A stretch of DNA of 64,000 bases from DASXAI01 sp963728985 (GTDB lineage Bacteria; Actinomycetota; Acidimicrobiia; Acidimicrobiales; Ilumatobacteraceae): contig CAVSME010000009.1 in assembly GCA_963728985.1 (NCBI GenBank), forward strand, positions 248,001 through 312,000, written 5' to 3'. The notes under the pieces were generated by a model. It was not told where the DNA came from and did no database searches. It saw only the letters and a program-made list of their open reading frames with translations. The position numbers were made by a program, and so were the translations under genes. Shown here in pieces: positions 16,385-24,650 of the stretch; within the stretch, counting starts at the first letter, position 1, and every line of letters begins with the position of its first letter.

Positions 16385-19288
16385 GTGGAACGGGGCTCGA
16401 TCGGGGGACGGAGCCCGTCGTCGTTCCCCCCGCCCACCTCGCCATGGGCCGCCCCGATCTGGCCGCCGTTGCCGGCACCGGGGGGCTCGCGCCTGCGGCT
16501 CGACATCGAAGGCCTGCGCGCCCTCGCCGTCGTCCTCGTGCTGGCGTACCACGCCCACGTCGGCCCGTTCGACGGTGGCTACCTCGGCGTCGACGTGTTC
16601 TTCGTCGTGTCGGGCTTCCTGATCACGTCCTTGCTGCTCGACGAACTGCAACGCGCGGGCTTCCTCAGCCTTCGCCGCTTCTGGGCGCGACGGGCCCGGC
16701 GGTTGCTCCCGGCCTCGACGTTGGTGATCGTGACGACGCTGCTGGTGGGCACGCTCGTGCTCGATCCGCTCTCAGCTGCGGAGCTGGCCCGCGATGCTCT
16801 GGCCGCCGCCGTGTTCGTGATCAACATCGTGCTCGCCCGCCGCCAGAGCGACTACCTCACCGCCGACCGAGCACCGTCGCCGCTCCTCCACTTCTGGTCG
16901 CTGGCGCTGGAGGAGCAGTTCTACGTCGTCTGGCCGGTGCTGCTGCAGGTGTTGGCCGGCTACCGGCGCCACCCGCGGGCGGTCGTCTCCGCGTTGGTCG
17001 TCGTGCTGTGGCCCGTCTCGTTCGTCGCCTGCGTGGCCTTCACCGACACCGACCAGCCGTGGGCGTTCTTCGGCCTCCCGACGCGAGCGTGGGAGCTCCT
17101 CACGGGGGCCGGCCTCGCCCTCGTGGTCGGACGGATCGCCCGACTGCCCGCGGCCATCCGCTCGGTCGTCGGCTGGATCGGCCTCGTAACGATCGTTGTC
17201 GCCGCCGTCGAGTTCGGTGCGACGACACCCTTCCCGGGACCGGCCGCCATCGTCCCTGTGCTCGCCACCGCCGCCGTGATCGCCGCGGGACCGACCGCGC
17301 TACGCGGACCCATCGCGATGCTCCGACGGCGCCCCTTGACCTGGATCGGCAAGCGCTCCTACAGCATCTACCTCTGGCACTGGCCGGCGCTCGTCCTCGT
17401 CGCTGCCCAATTCGGTCCACAGCCGGCGTGGTCGCGGGTGGTCACCGTGGCCGGCGCGGTGGCGCTCGCCGCCGTGACGTTCCGGTTCTTGGAGGACCCG
17501 ATCCACCACTCGCGCTGGCTGGCCGGCAGAGCCCGCCGCGGCCTGGCGATGGGCGGCGGCCTGATCGCCATCGGAGCGACGACGGCGATGCTGGTGGTGA
17601 CGACGTCGCCCACGCTGGTCGGTGCCGGTCCCGCAGCTGCACCCGTCCTGGCCACCGCCCCCACCCTGCCGGCAACTCTCGCCGTCGCCGCCCCTGCCGC
17701 CACCACGGCCCCGCCGCCAGCGGCGAGCGCCCCCGCCGATGGCGCCGCACCGACGCCGCTCGCGCCGCCGCCGACCACCACGCCGGCGACGTCGACGCCA
17801 CCGACATCCACGGTGCCCGGGCCCGACGAGCTGGCCGCCATGAACGGCGCGCAACTGCGGGCCAGCCTCTTGACCGACGCGGTCCCCGCCAACCTCCGGC
17901 CGCCGGTGGGCGGCGCCCGCAACGACGTTCCGGCGATCGATCACGACGGCTGCAACCTCGACGCTGCGGCGACGGTGCCCGGCCCATGCACGTTCGGCGA
18001 CCCGACGTCGACCACCACCGTCGTGCTCTTCGGTGATTCCCACGCCGCGCAGTGGTTCCCCGCCCTCGACCTGCTGGCCAGCCAGCACCACTGGCGGTTG
18101 CTGGCGATGACGAAGAAGGGCTGCCCCAGCGCCGCCATCTCGGTGTTCAGCCCCATGGTCAACCGGGAGCTACGCGAATGCGAGGCCTGGCGAGTCAACG
18201 TGGCTGACCGCCTGGCCGTCGAGCACCCCAGCCTGATCCTGATGTCGTCGTACCGCTACCGCCGCCAGATGGGCGCGTGGGCGGGCGTCAATGCCAACGA
18301 CGCGTGGCGGCAGGGCCTCACCACCACGCTCGACGACCTCGCACCGCTGGCGGCGAAGGTGCTCGTGCTGGGGGACACGCCGACACCCGCCGCTGATGTG
18401 CCGGCGTGCGTCTCCGGCCACCTCCGCAGCGTCGGCAAGTGCGCCGCCGCCCGGGCCGACGCCGTCCGCGACGATCGGCTGGCGATCGAGCGCGACGTTG
18501 CGGCCGAGCACAGCGCCGCGTTCGTCTCCACGAGCGACTGGCTGTGCGCCGACACGGGCTGCCCGGTGATCGTCGGCGACGTCCTCGTGTACCGAGACGA
18601 CAACCACATCACCGCCACCGCGGCTACGTGGCTGGCCCCGTTCCTGGAGGCGGCCGTCCTCCCCCTCCTCGAACCGCCGACGCCGCCCGTTCCCGTCACC
18701 ACGACGGCCGCCCCGATGGCGGAGGCCACACCGGCCACGACCGTGGCGCCCACGCCGTGCGCCGCCAGCTACATCGGTGACTCGGTCGGCACGGGCACGC
18801 TCGAGAACGGACTGGGCGACGCTCTGGCGCGCGTCGGTTGCCCGCTCGTCTGGGAAGCGGCGTACCGAGGCATGCCCATCGGCGACGGCGCAGCGCGGCT
18901 GGGACAGGCCGCCACCACCGAGTCGACCATCGCCCTTGTCGTCGCCGGCTTCCACGACACCCGGTCCGAAGTCGGTGCCGGGCGCTTCCCGGCAAGGATC
19001 GACGCGGTCATGCAGGCCGCCGGCCACCGCCTCGTCGTCTGGGCCCTGCTGGCTCCCACCGCAGAGTGCTCCGCCAGCTACCAGCAGGCTCTCTCCACCG
19101 CCAACGAAGAGCTCGTCGCGGCCAAGCAACGATGGCCGAACCTGGAGCTCCTGGACTACCCCTCGCTCCTGGCCGGCCATCCCGAGTACTCCGCGCACGA
19201 CTGCCCCCATCTCGTGGCGGCGGGCTACCGCGCGCTGGCGACCTGGCTGGCCGATGAGCTGCGGCACGTCGTCGACGCCCACCGATGA
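16385..19288 (+). CDS. Acyltransferase-3 (OafA/YrhL) fused to two SGNH-like domains
   Basis: A 967-residue membrane O-acyltransferase. Residues 38-400 are the acyltransferase-3 core: DIEGLRALAVVLVLAYHA with the catalytic His, GGYLGVDVFFVVSGFLIT, RRFWARRARRLLPA and LHFWSLALEEQFY, with about ten helices. After a long Ala/Pro/Thr linker comes the usual SGNH/AlgX-like domain (GDSHAAQWFP near residue 548, DDNHIT near its end). A second SGNH-like domain follows another Thr/Ala linker (IGDSVGTGTLENGL near 797, HDCPHLVAAGYRAL near the end with Asp-x-x-His). OafA-type proteins usually carry one. Likely role: O-acetylation of an extracytoplasmic glycan; the second domain may be an esterase or second transferase. 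Confidence 0.9.
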   Translation: MERGSIGGRSPSSFPPPTSPWAAPIWPPLPAPGGSRLRLDIEGLRALAVVLVLAYHAHVGPFDGGYLGVDVFFVVSGFLITSLLLDELQRAGFLSLRRFWARRARRLLPASTLVIVTTLLVGTLVLDPLSAAELARDALAAAVFVINIVLARRQSDYLTADRAPSPLLHFWSLALEEQFYVVWPVLLQVLAGYRRHPRAVVSALVVVLWPVSFVACVAFTDTDQPWAFFGLPTRAWELLTGAGLALVVGRIARLPAAIRSVVGWIGLVTIVVAAVEFGATTPFPGPAAIVPVLATAAVIAAGPTALRGPIAMLRRRPLTWIGKRSYSIYLWHWPALVLVAAQFGPQPAWSRVVTVAGAVALAAVTFRFLEDPIHHSRWLAGRARRGLAMGGGLIAIGATTAMLVVTTSPTLVGAGPAAAPVLATAPTLPATLAVAAPAATTAPPPAASAPADGAAPTPLAPPPTTTPATSTPPTSTVPGPDELAAMNGAQLRASLLTDAVPANLRPPVGGARNDVPAIDHDGCNLDAAATVPGPCTFGDPTSTTTVVLFGDSHAAQWFPALDLLASQHHWRLLAMTKKGCPSAAISVFSPMVNRELRECEAWRVNVADRLAVEHPSLILMSSYRYRRQMGAWAGVNANDAWRQGLTTTLDDLAPLAAKVLVLGDTPTPAADVPACVSGHLRSVGKCAAARADAVRDDRLAIERDVAAEHSAAFVSTSDWLCADTGCPVIVGDVLVYRDDNHITATAATWLAPFLEAAVLPLLEPPTPPVPVTTTAAPMAEATPATTVAPTPCAASYIGDSVGTGTLENGLGDALARVGCPLVWEAAYRGMPIGDGAARLGQAATTESTIALVVAGFHDTRSEVGAGRFPARIDAVMQAAGHRLVVWALLAPTAECSASYQQALSTANEELVAAKQRWPNLELLDYPSLLAGHPEYSAHDCPHLVAAGYRALATWLADELRHVVDAHR

Positions 19289-19318
19289 CGGCGCGCGGTT
19301 AGGTTGCCGAGGCCCGCG

Positions 19319-19687
19319 ATGCCAGAGGAGACACGGCGCTGCACTATGCCTACGAGCGGCAGTGGCAGTTCGGCGTCGAGCCACCGGTGCAGCTACCGGA
19401 TCAGTGGGACCGGTACGTCGCCTTGGTCGAGAAGACGCCCGAGGATCGGCGCTACTTCCGCATCCACGCCGGCCACGGCGCGCACCTCCATCCCGATGAG
19501 CGCCAATTCGCCACGCCCGAGCTCATCAAGATGACGTGCGTGGTGGGCCGCCCGGAAGAGCTGGTCGAGCAGATCCGAGCGCTCGAGGACGCTGGGCTCG
19601 ATCCCCTGATGCTGCTCCCCAGCTTCGCCCTCGCGCTACCGGGCCATGGAGGAGTTGGCCACGAAGGTGTTCCCGCTGCTCGGCTGA
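19319..19687 (+). pseudogene. 5'-truncated luciferase-like (LLM) oxidoreductase remnant
   Basis: Only the C-terminal third of an LLM-family gene remains: ALHYAYERQWQFG, then FATPELIKMTCVVGRPEELVEQIRAL and GLDPLMLLPSFA. The last piece, RYRAMEELATKVFPLLG ending at TGA 19685-19687, is one frame over; deleting one C from GCCCTCG (about 19627-19631) restores it. No N-terminal half is found between the acyltransferase stop (19288) and this point, so truncation is real or an assembly deletion. A TTAGGTT and an ATG at 19319-19321 may be the old promoter and start, but that ATG is out of frame with the remnant. No product is expected. Confidence 0.75.
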
Positions 19688-19695
19688 CGGCGCGG

Positions 19696-20544
19696 TCACT
19701 GCTCCATCAGCGCACCGCCGATGCGCGGGTGCTCCGCCACGAGCAACTCGTCGAGTGGCTTGGGGCCGAGGCCCAGCTCCCAGAGGAGCTGCTGGCTGTA
19801 GGCGATGCGGCCGGTCAGCCCGGGTGGATCGGTCACCAGCGCCAGGGTCGCCGCCGCCATCACCTCGACCGGCTCGATCAACCGTTCGCGCTCGGGCGTG
19901 AGCAGCTCGTGGTGCACGGCACCGGGCGTGGGCACGAGCGACGTGGGCGACAGCACGTTGACGCGGACGTTGTCGCGGTGGACCTCGGCGGCGAGGCCGG
20001 TGGTGAATCGCTCCAGCGCCGCCTTCACCATGCCGTACACCGTGGTACCGGGGCCGGTGCCGTACGGCGGCCCCACGGGGTGGATGGCGCCCTTCGACGA
20101 GATGTTCACGATGGCGCCCCACTCGCGGGCGCGCATGCCCGGCAGCACGATCTGCGACAGCTCGAAAGGAGCGCGCACCTGCACTTCGAACATCATCCGG
20201 AAGTGCTTCTCCTGGAACGTCTCGACGGCCCCGAACCAGGTGACCGCACCGTTGTTGACCAGGACGTCGACCGGGCCGAGCTGACGCTCCGTCTCTTCCA
20301 CGATGCGGGCCCGGTCCTCGGGGCGCGCGAGGTTCGCAGCGATCGCCACCGCCTCGCCACCGGCGTCGACGATCGACCGCACGGTCTCGTGGATCGTGCC
20401 CTCGAACACGCTCTGCCCCGCCTCGGTGGTGCGCGCCGTGACGCCGACGCGCGCGCCTTCGGCGGCGAACCGGCGGGCGATCTCGGCGCCGATGCCGCGG
20501 CTGGCGCCGGTCACGATGGCGACGCGTCCGTCGAGAGATCCCAT
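19696..20544 (-). CDS. SDR-family NAD(P)-dependent oxidoreductase
   Basis: A 282-residue short-chain dehydrogenase. The N-terminal nucleotide-binding motif TGASRGIG (residues 12-19), NNGA at the end of strand 4, the catalytic Ser in NISSKG and YGMVK with the Tyr-x-x-x-Lys pair are all present. A roughly 12-residue insert before the catalytic Tyr (GPPYGTGPGTTVYGMVK) is typical of some 3-oxoacyl-reductase-like clades. ATG 20544 has GGGAGCTGCA upstream, which chooses it over longer frames. The stop lies 8 bp from that of the convergent LLM remnant. Substrate unknown. Confidence 0.9.
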   Translation of the reverse strand: MGSLDGRVAIVTGASRGIGAEIARRFAAEGARVGVTARTTEAGQSVFEGTIHETVRSIVDAGGEAVAIAANLARPEDRARIVEETERQLGPVDVLVNNGAVTWFGAVETFQEKHFRMMFEVQVRAPFELSQIVLPGMRAREWGAIVNISSKGAIHPVGPPYGTGPGTTVYGMVKAALERFTTGLAAEVHRDNVRVNVLSPTSLVPTPGAVHHELLTPERERLIEPVEVMAAATLALVTDPPGLTGRIAYSQQLLWELGLGPKPLDELLVAEHPRIGGALMEQ

Positions 20545-20614
20545 TGCAGCTCCCAAGTCTCGAATCCGCGCGCACGGTATCGCGCCAGCGATCGTCGCTG
20601 TCCAGCCGGCGGGA

Positions 20615-20620
20615 TACCGT
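20615..20620 (+). promoter_or_regulatory. Candidate leaderless -10 element for the alpha/beta hydrolase
   Basis: TACCGT ends 5 nt before GTG 20626. Confidence 0.4.
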
Positions 20621-20625
20621 GCAGC

Positions 20626-21486
20626 GTGCGCCGCGACACCACGACAACCGAGATCGCCACCGCCCAGGGCCGCTTCACCGCCGACGTCGCCGGTGACAAG
20701 GACGGCGCGCTGGTCGTGCTGCTGCACGGCTTCCCCCAGACCCGCTACACGTGGCGCGATGCCTTGCCCGCCCTGGCTGACGCCGGCTTCTACGCGGTGG
20801 CGCCCGACCAGCGGGGCTACTCAGCGGGCGTGCGGCCGCCGGCGATCGAGGACTACACGACCGACCGGCTGGTGGCCGACGTGCTCGACATCGTCGACGT
20901 GCTCGGGGCCGAGCGGGCGCACGTCGTGGGCCACGACTGGGGCGGCCAGATCGCGTGGCTCACCGCCGCCCACCATCCCCACCGCCTCGAGTCGCTCACC
21001 GTCTTGTCGCGGCCTCATCCCGCCGCTTTCAGTCGCTCCTTCGCCGTCGATCCCGAGCAGGCGACCCGCTCCCGCCATCACCGGGCGATGGGGCCCGAGG
21101 CGACCGATCGCTGGTGGGCCAACGGCGGCGAAGGCCTCCGCACGATCCTGGCTCGGGCCGGCGTACCGCCCGCCGACGTCGACGCGTATGCGAGTGGCTT
21201 CGCCGAGCGGGCGGCGATGGACGCCGCCATCAACTGGTACCGCGCCGCCGCGCTGACCAACGGCCTGCAGATGGCCGACTGTCCGGCGGTGACCGTGCCG
21301 ACGCTGTACCTCTGGGGAACGGCGGACCAATCGGTGGGGCGCACGGCGGCCGAGCTGACGGCGCAGTACGTCGACGCTCCGTACCGCTTCGTGGAGATCG
21401 CCGGCGCCGGCCACTTCCTCACCGACGACGGCGCCGCCGATCGCGTCGTGGCCGAGCTGGTCACCCACCTGACCGCCGCTCGCTGA
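20626..21486 (+). CDS. Alpha/beta hydrolase, epoxide-hydrolase-like
   Basis: A 286-residue cytosolic alpha/beta hydrolase. The oxyanion motif LLHGFPQTRYTWRDAL, the strand PDQRGYSAGVRP and the nucleophile elbow GHDWGG (Asp as nucleophile) match the epoxide hydrolase/haloalkane dehalogenase clade rather than serine esterases. A late Asp in LWGTADQSVG and catalytic His in GAGHFLTDD complete the triad. GTG 20626 follows a TACCGT hexamer. It is divergent from the SDR gene with 81 bp between starts. Substrate is not predictable. Confidence 0.88.
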   Translation: MRRDTTTTEIATAQGRFTADVAGDKDGALVVLLHGFPQTRYTWRDALPALADAGFYAVAPDQRGYSAGVRPPAIEDYTTDRLVADVLDIVDVLGAERAHVVGHDWGGQIAWLTAAHHPHRLESLTVLSRPHPAAFSRSFAVDPEQATRSRHHRAMGPEATDRWWANGGEGLRTILARAGVPPADVDAYASGFAERAAMDAAINWYRAAALTNGLQMADCPAVTVPTLYLWGTADQSVGRTAAELTAQYVDAPYRFVEIAGAGHFLTDDGAADRVVAELVTHLTAAR

Positions 21487-21549
21487 AGCGGGCGGCGGTC
21501 GGCAGCATCTGATCGTCAGGGCTCGGCAACTCGCGACTCGGCCGGCCCC

Positions 21550-22596
21550 TTACCGCTGAGCGCCGGATGGCGGCAGCCCGTCGGCTTGAACGGACCGGCT
21601 CTCCGGCACAGTCGCTCTCGTTGCGCCAGCCCGCCACCTGCCAGCGAGCGCGGCCGTCATCGTGATGACGCCGCTCCGCCTCGCAAGTACGCCCTCGATC
21701 CAGATAGGTGGGCTGTACGGAGCATTGGACTCACGGATGGTGAAATCAACGGTCTCATCCCTGACGTTCAGCCGGCCATGGTGGAGAAGCGTGCCGTCCG
21801 GGCGCATCAACCAGACGTGCGGCGCCTTGCCATCGGTTCCGTCGCGGTCGTCCGTCAGTACGTAGGCATCAAGGCTGTAGTGCTCCGAGCACGGGCGATC
21901 GCGGAGCATGGCACCGACGAGCTGTGGCCGCGCAAACCCTTCGGTGGACTCGGCCGCTGCCGTGGCCGAGCGACTCACCACGAATGCGCCCGGTTGCCCT
22001 TGACATGCAAAGGCGGTCAGCAACCGCGGACTGATATCGAAGCCAGGCAGCTCACGCGCGGCGTCGGCGAGGACCGAGTTCCGAGACCGGCGCAATCGTC
22101 CTCCGAGCTCGATCTCATCACCTCGGTCGACCCGGACCCTGTCCAGACCTGTTCCTTCGGGATCGATGAGGTACGCGGTCAGGCCGATCCGGTAGCTCAA
22201 CAACGTCTGAGCGGTCCGGACCGCTTCGGCAACCGGAGTGTCGGGTGGCGGCCCGATCGATTCCAGCGCACGTAACGCGTCCACTCCACCGGTGCGTCCG
22301 AGTGCCTGCGCCACTCGACGTCGTACCGTCGGGTTCGGGTCGTGGAGAGCGCTGATCAAGGCCTCTTCGGTTGCGGGGTCCGCATCACGCCCGAGCATGA
22401 CGGCGGCCGTAGCCCTCACGTTCTCGTCGGCGTGGTGCAGGACGAGGTCACGTGCCAATGCAGACGCCGCCGAGTCCCGCCGTCGTGCCAGCGTCTTCAG
22501 GCTCTCCCGGGCGATGTCGGGACGGGTCGCCCCAGCGAGTTGGACCAACTCGGCGGCGGGCCGCACTTCGAGTTCAAGCGGTCGATTGGTAGACAT
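21550..22596 (-). CDS. HEAT-repeat protein with unknown C-terminal domain (cassette gene 3)
   Basis: A 348-residue cytosolic protein. Residues 15-115 contain HEAT-like helical repeats (ALARDLVLHHADENVRATAAVML and HDPNPTVRRRVAQALGR), generally protein-protein scaffolds. The remaining 220 residues look beta-rich and I do not recognise them; they contain LTAYLIDPEGTGLDRVRVDRG, an internal APHVWLMRPDGTLLHHG strand pair and a Trp-rich end. A start at 22614 is possible, but ATG 22596 has GAAGGACACGAG upstream. It follows the metzincin-like protease gene by about 20 bp on the same strand. The slightly lower G+C and codon use differ from the flanks. Function unknown. Confidence 0.75.
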   Translation of the reverse strand: MSTNRPLELEVRPAAELVQLAGATRPDIARESLKTLARRRDSAASALARDLVLHHADENVRATAAVMLGRDADPATEEALISALHDPNPTVRRRVAQALGRTGGVDALRALESIGPPPDTPVAEAVRTAQTLLSYRIGLTAYLIDPEGTGLDRVRVDRGDEIELGGRLRRSRNSVLADAARELPGFDISPRLLTAFACQGQPGAFVVSRSATAAAESTEGFARPQLVGAMLRDRPCSEHYSLDAYVLTDDRDGTDGKAPHVWLMRPDGTLLHHGRLNVRDETVDFTIRESNAPYSPPIWIEGVLARRSGVITMTAALAGRWRAGATRATVPESRSVQADGLPPSGAQR

Positions 22597-22617
22597 CTCG
22601 TGTCCTTCGCTCATCGT

Positions 22618-23376
22618 TCACACCCCGGGCCGGACCTGGCAGCGGCCGCGCATGGTCGTGCCCTGGCCCGAGGTCAAGAGCACCGACGTCCGCAGACTCC
22701 GCGCGCAGCGAGTCTGCGCCATCAGGTTGTCGCGGTCGGTGTCTGATGTTGGACAGTCGTCGCCGTGGTTGTGCGACAGGTCGAGGAAGTGGGCGAGCTC
22801 GTGTGCTGCGGTGCGGGAGAATCCCTCCGCCTCGCGATTGACCTCGCCGCCCACCATACCGTCGGCCTTGTCGCCCTTGTTGCAGTCACCTGGCACCGGG
22901 GAGATACCGACGAAGTCCGTGTCGCTGATGATCCGAACAATGAACATGTCGACGCCATCGTTATCGACACTCCACTCATCCGAGAGCGTGTCGGCTTCCG
23001 ACTCGGAGCCGAGGTCATCGCGACCGTTCGATTCTGCGGCAGTGATCCAGTAGTACAGCACGCGCCCGAGTCCTAGCTGGCGCGTTCGGTAAATCTGGCG
23101 GATGCGATGAACGGCATAGTCGACCCGGTCATCGGCATCGGCGAGGTCAGCTGACGACAGGGTATCGAGACCGACCTCAATGATGTTGAGGTGCAGGTGC
23201 CGTCCGCTCAGACCGTCGAACTGCTGCGCGAGGGACGGAACAACGGGAGAGCCGGTTGCTGGATCGGTCGGCGCCCGCCTTCTCCAGTAGCCAAAGACAT
23301 CGGCCATGACGGAAGGGTTGGCCTTGTTGCCGAGACCCATCGCGTTCAGTGCCTCGCGTACGGACCGGACCGTCAT
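22618..23376 (-). CDS. Metzincin-like zinc metalloprotease without signal peptide (cassette gene 2)
   Basis: A 252-residue protein. The zinc signature is HELAHFLDLSH near residue 195, that is HExxHxxxxxH with Asp in place of the usual metzincin Gly at position 8, followed by DDCPTSDTDRDNLMAQ, where NLM fits the Met-turn. The N-terminal half has ordinary helices and a FIVRI strand before the active-site helix. No signal peptide or lipobox is visible, so it acts in the cytosol or leaves by another route. ATG 23376 overlaps the stop of the upstream repeat-protein gene (23373-23376), so the two are coupled. Closest familiar types are pappalysin/snapalysin-like peptidases. Substrate unknown; the two neighbours are natural candidates. 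Confidence 0.75.
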   Translation of the reverse strand: MTVRSVREALNAMGLGNKANPSVMADVFGYWRRRAPTDPATGSPVVPSLAQQFDGLSGRHLHLNIIEVGLDTLSSADLADADDRVDYAVHRIRQIYRTRQLGLGRVLYYWITAAESNGRDDLGSESEADTLSDEWSVDNDGVDMFIVRIISDTDFVGISPVPGDCNKGDKADGMVGGEVNREAEGFSRTAAHELAHFLDLSHNHGDDCPTSDTDRDNLMAQTRCARSLRTSVLLTSGQGTTMRGRCQVRPGV

Positions 23377-23906
23377 GCCAGCCTCGCCTCGAGCTGCGCC
23401 ACCCGCGCCGTCAGGGAGGAGATCTGCGTCGACAACGAGGTCAGGATTTCCGCCACGTCCTGGCCGCCAATGACGGCACCGCCCGGCATCCGGACCGGTC
23501 CCTCGATCAGCACTCCTCCCGGGTAGTCCCGGTTGTAGTTCATCGTCAACGTGTCGTTCCAACCATGCACGAGCGCCCTTCGATACGGGGTCGAGTTCGC
23601 TCGCCGAGACTGGTAGTCAAGCATGAGGTCGGTTCCCTTGACTGAAACGACTCGACTGGCAAGCTCGACCCAGTCAGCGTTGCCGTGGCCCACAATTCGC
23701 TTGGTTGAGTTGATGGTCACGCCAGCTGGGTAGTCGTTGTCCCAGTTCACGGTCAGACCGTCATCGAAGTCATGAACGAGGGCGCGCCGGTAGGCGGTAG
23801 CCGTCTTCCGTCGTGCGGCCGAGTCGAGCATGATGTCGGTTGTGGTCGCCTTGGTGATCGTGCCCTCGATCAGCACCCAATCGCCGTCGAAACGAATGTC
23901 GGTCAT
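23373..23906 (-). CDS. Tandem-repeat protein with C-terminal coiled coil (cassette gene 1)
   Basis: A 177-residue protein with ATG 23906 and GAGGGAGGAACAT upstream. Residues about 8-66 and 75-133 are two copies of one module: each has DWV at the start, then D(I/L)MLD, an RR pair, T.YRRALVH, LT.N and DYP.GV.I. The two copies agree at roughly half of positions. The last 30 residues form a heptad-like coiled coil (LTSLSTQISSLTARVAQLEARL), so oligomerisation is likely. No signal peptide or membrane helix. It is the first gene of a three-gene unit with the protease and HEAT-repeat genes. I do not recognise the module and assign no function. Confidence 0.75.
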   Translation of the reverse strand: MTDIRFDGDWVLIEGTITKATTTDIMLDSAARRKTATAYRRALVHDFDDGLTVNWDNDYPAGVTINSTKRIVGHGNADWVELASRVVSVKGTDLMLDYQSRRANSTPYRRALVHGWNDTLTMNYNRDYPGGVLIEGPVRMPGGAVIGGQDVAEILTSLSTQISSLTARVAQLEARLA

Positions 23907-24038
23907 CTGGGATGTTCCTCCCTCGGACGGGCCTGCGTGCGGTCCTCTCTCCCGGAAGAGGCGCTTTCGCCTCGCCGAGATACATCGCATGGTCAGCCAG
24001 CCCGCGGCAGCGGGCGCCCGGTGCGTCGCTACGGACCG

Positions 24039-24629
24039 CTACGACACCGGCTGGTAGGTGCAGACCTGCACGCCGGTGCTCGTGGCGACGGCCTTCACGA
24101 GCTGCAGCGGCCGGGCGATGCCGTCGTCAGGGAAGATGCGCTTGCCGCCACCGAGCACGATCGGCTCGATCATCAGGTTGAGCTGATCGACCAGACCTTC
24201 GACGAGCATGGCCCGCACCAGGCTGGCGCTTCCCCAGATCTGGATGTCGCCGCCATCCTGGGCCCGCAGCGCGGCGATGGCGGCCATGGCGTTGTCGCCC
24301 GACAGCAGCGTGGTGTTCGTCCATGTCAGGTCGTCTTGCGTCAGCGTCCGCGAAACCACGTACTTCTGGATCGCGTTCATCTGATCGGCGAACGGATCGC
24401 CGGCTCGTTCCGGCCACGCTGCCGCCATCCCTTGCCACGTCCGGCGGCCGAACAGGAGGGCGCCCGCCGTGCTCATGCCCTCGCCGATCGCCGCACCCAT
24501 GACCTCAGGGTCGAAGTACGGCATCGACCAACCACCGTGCGCGAAGCCGCCCTCGGTGTCTTCCTCGGGACCGCCCGGTGCCTGCACCACGCCGTCCAGA
24601 CTCATGAACTCGCTCACCACGACTCGCAT
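24039..24629 (-). CDS. Dihydrofolate-reductase-fold (RibD C-terminal family) protein
   Basis: A 196-residue protein of the RibD C-terminal/DHFR-like family common in actinobacteria. Recognisable are MSLDGVVQAPGG, LLFGRRTWQGMAAAWP, IWGSASLVRAMLVEGLVDQLNLMIEPIVLGGGKRIF (one conserved region) and a final Cys-Thr-Tyr strand. ATG 24629 has GGAGGAGCGAGCG upstream. Members reduce pteridine- or riboflavin-like substrates or are of unknown role; biosynthetic involvement is not implied by neighbours. It lies 21 bp downstream of the AraC regulator gene on the same strand and may be cotranscribed with it. Confidence 0.88.
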   Translation of the reverse strand: MRVVVSEFMSLDGVVQAPGGPEEDTEGGFAHGGWSMPYFDPEVMGAAIGEGMSTAGALLFGRRTWQGMAAAWPERAGDPFADQMNAIQKYVVSRTLTQDDLTWTNTTLLSGDNAMAAIAALRAQDGGDIQIWGSASLVRAMLVEGLVDQLNLMIEPIVLGGGKRIFPDDGIARPLQLVKAVATSTGVQVCTYQPVS

Positions 24630-24650
24630 CGCTCGCTCCTCCGTCTCGGG

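Noticed and set aside
19387..21486. 699-codon frame over the LLM remnant and the alpha/beta hydrolase
   Set aside because: It crosses the antisense SDR gene; families and the GTG at 20626 show separate units.
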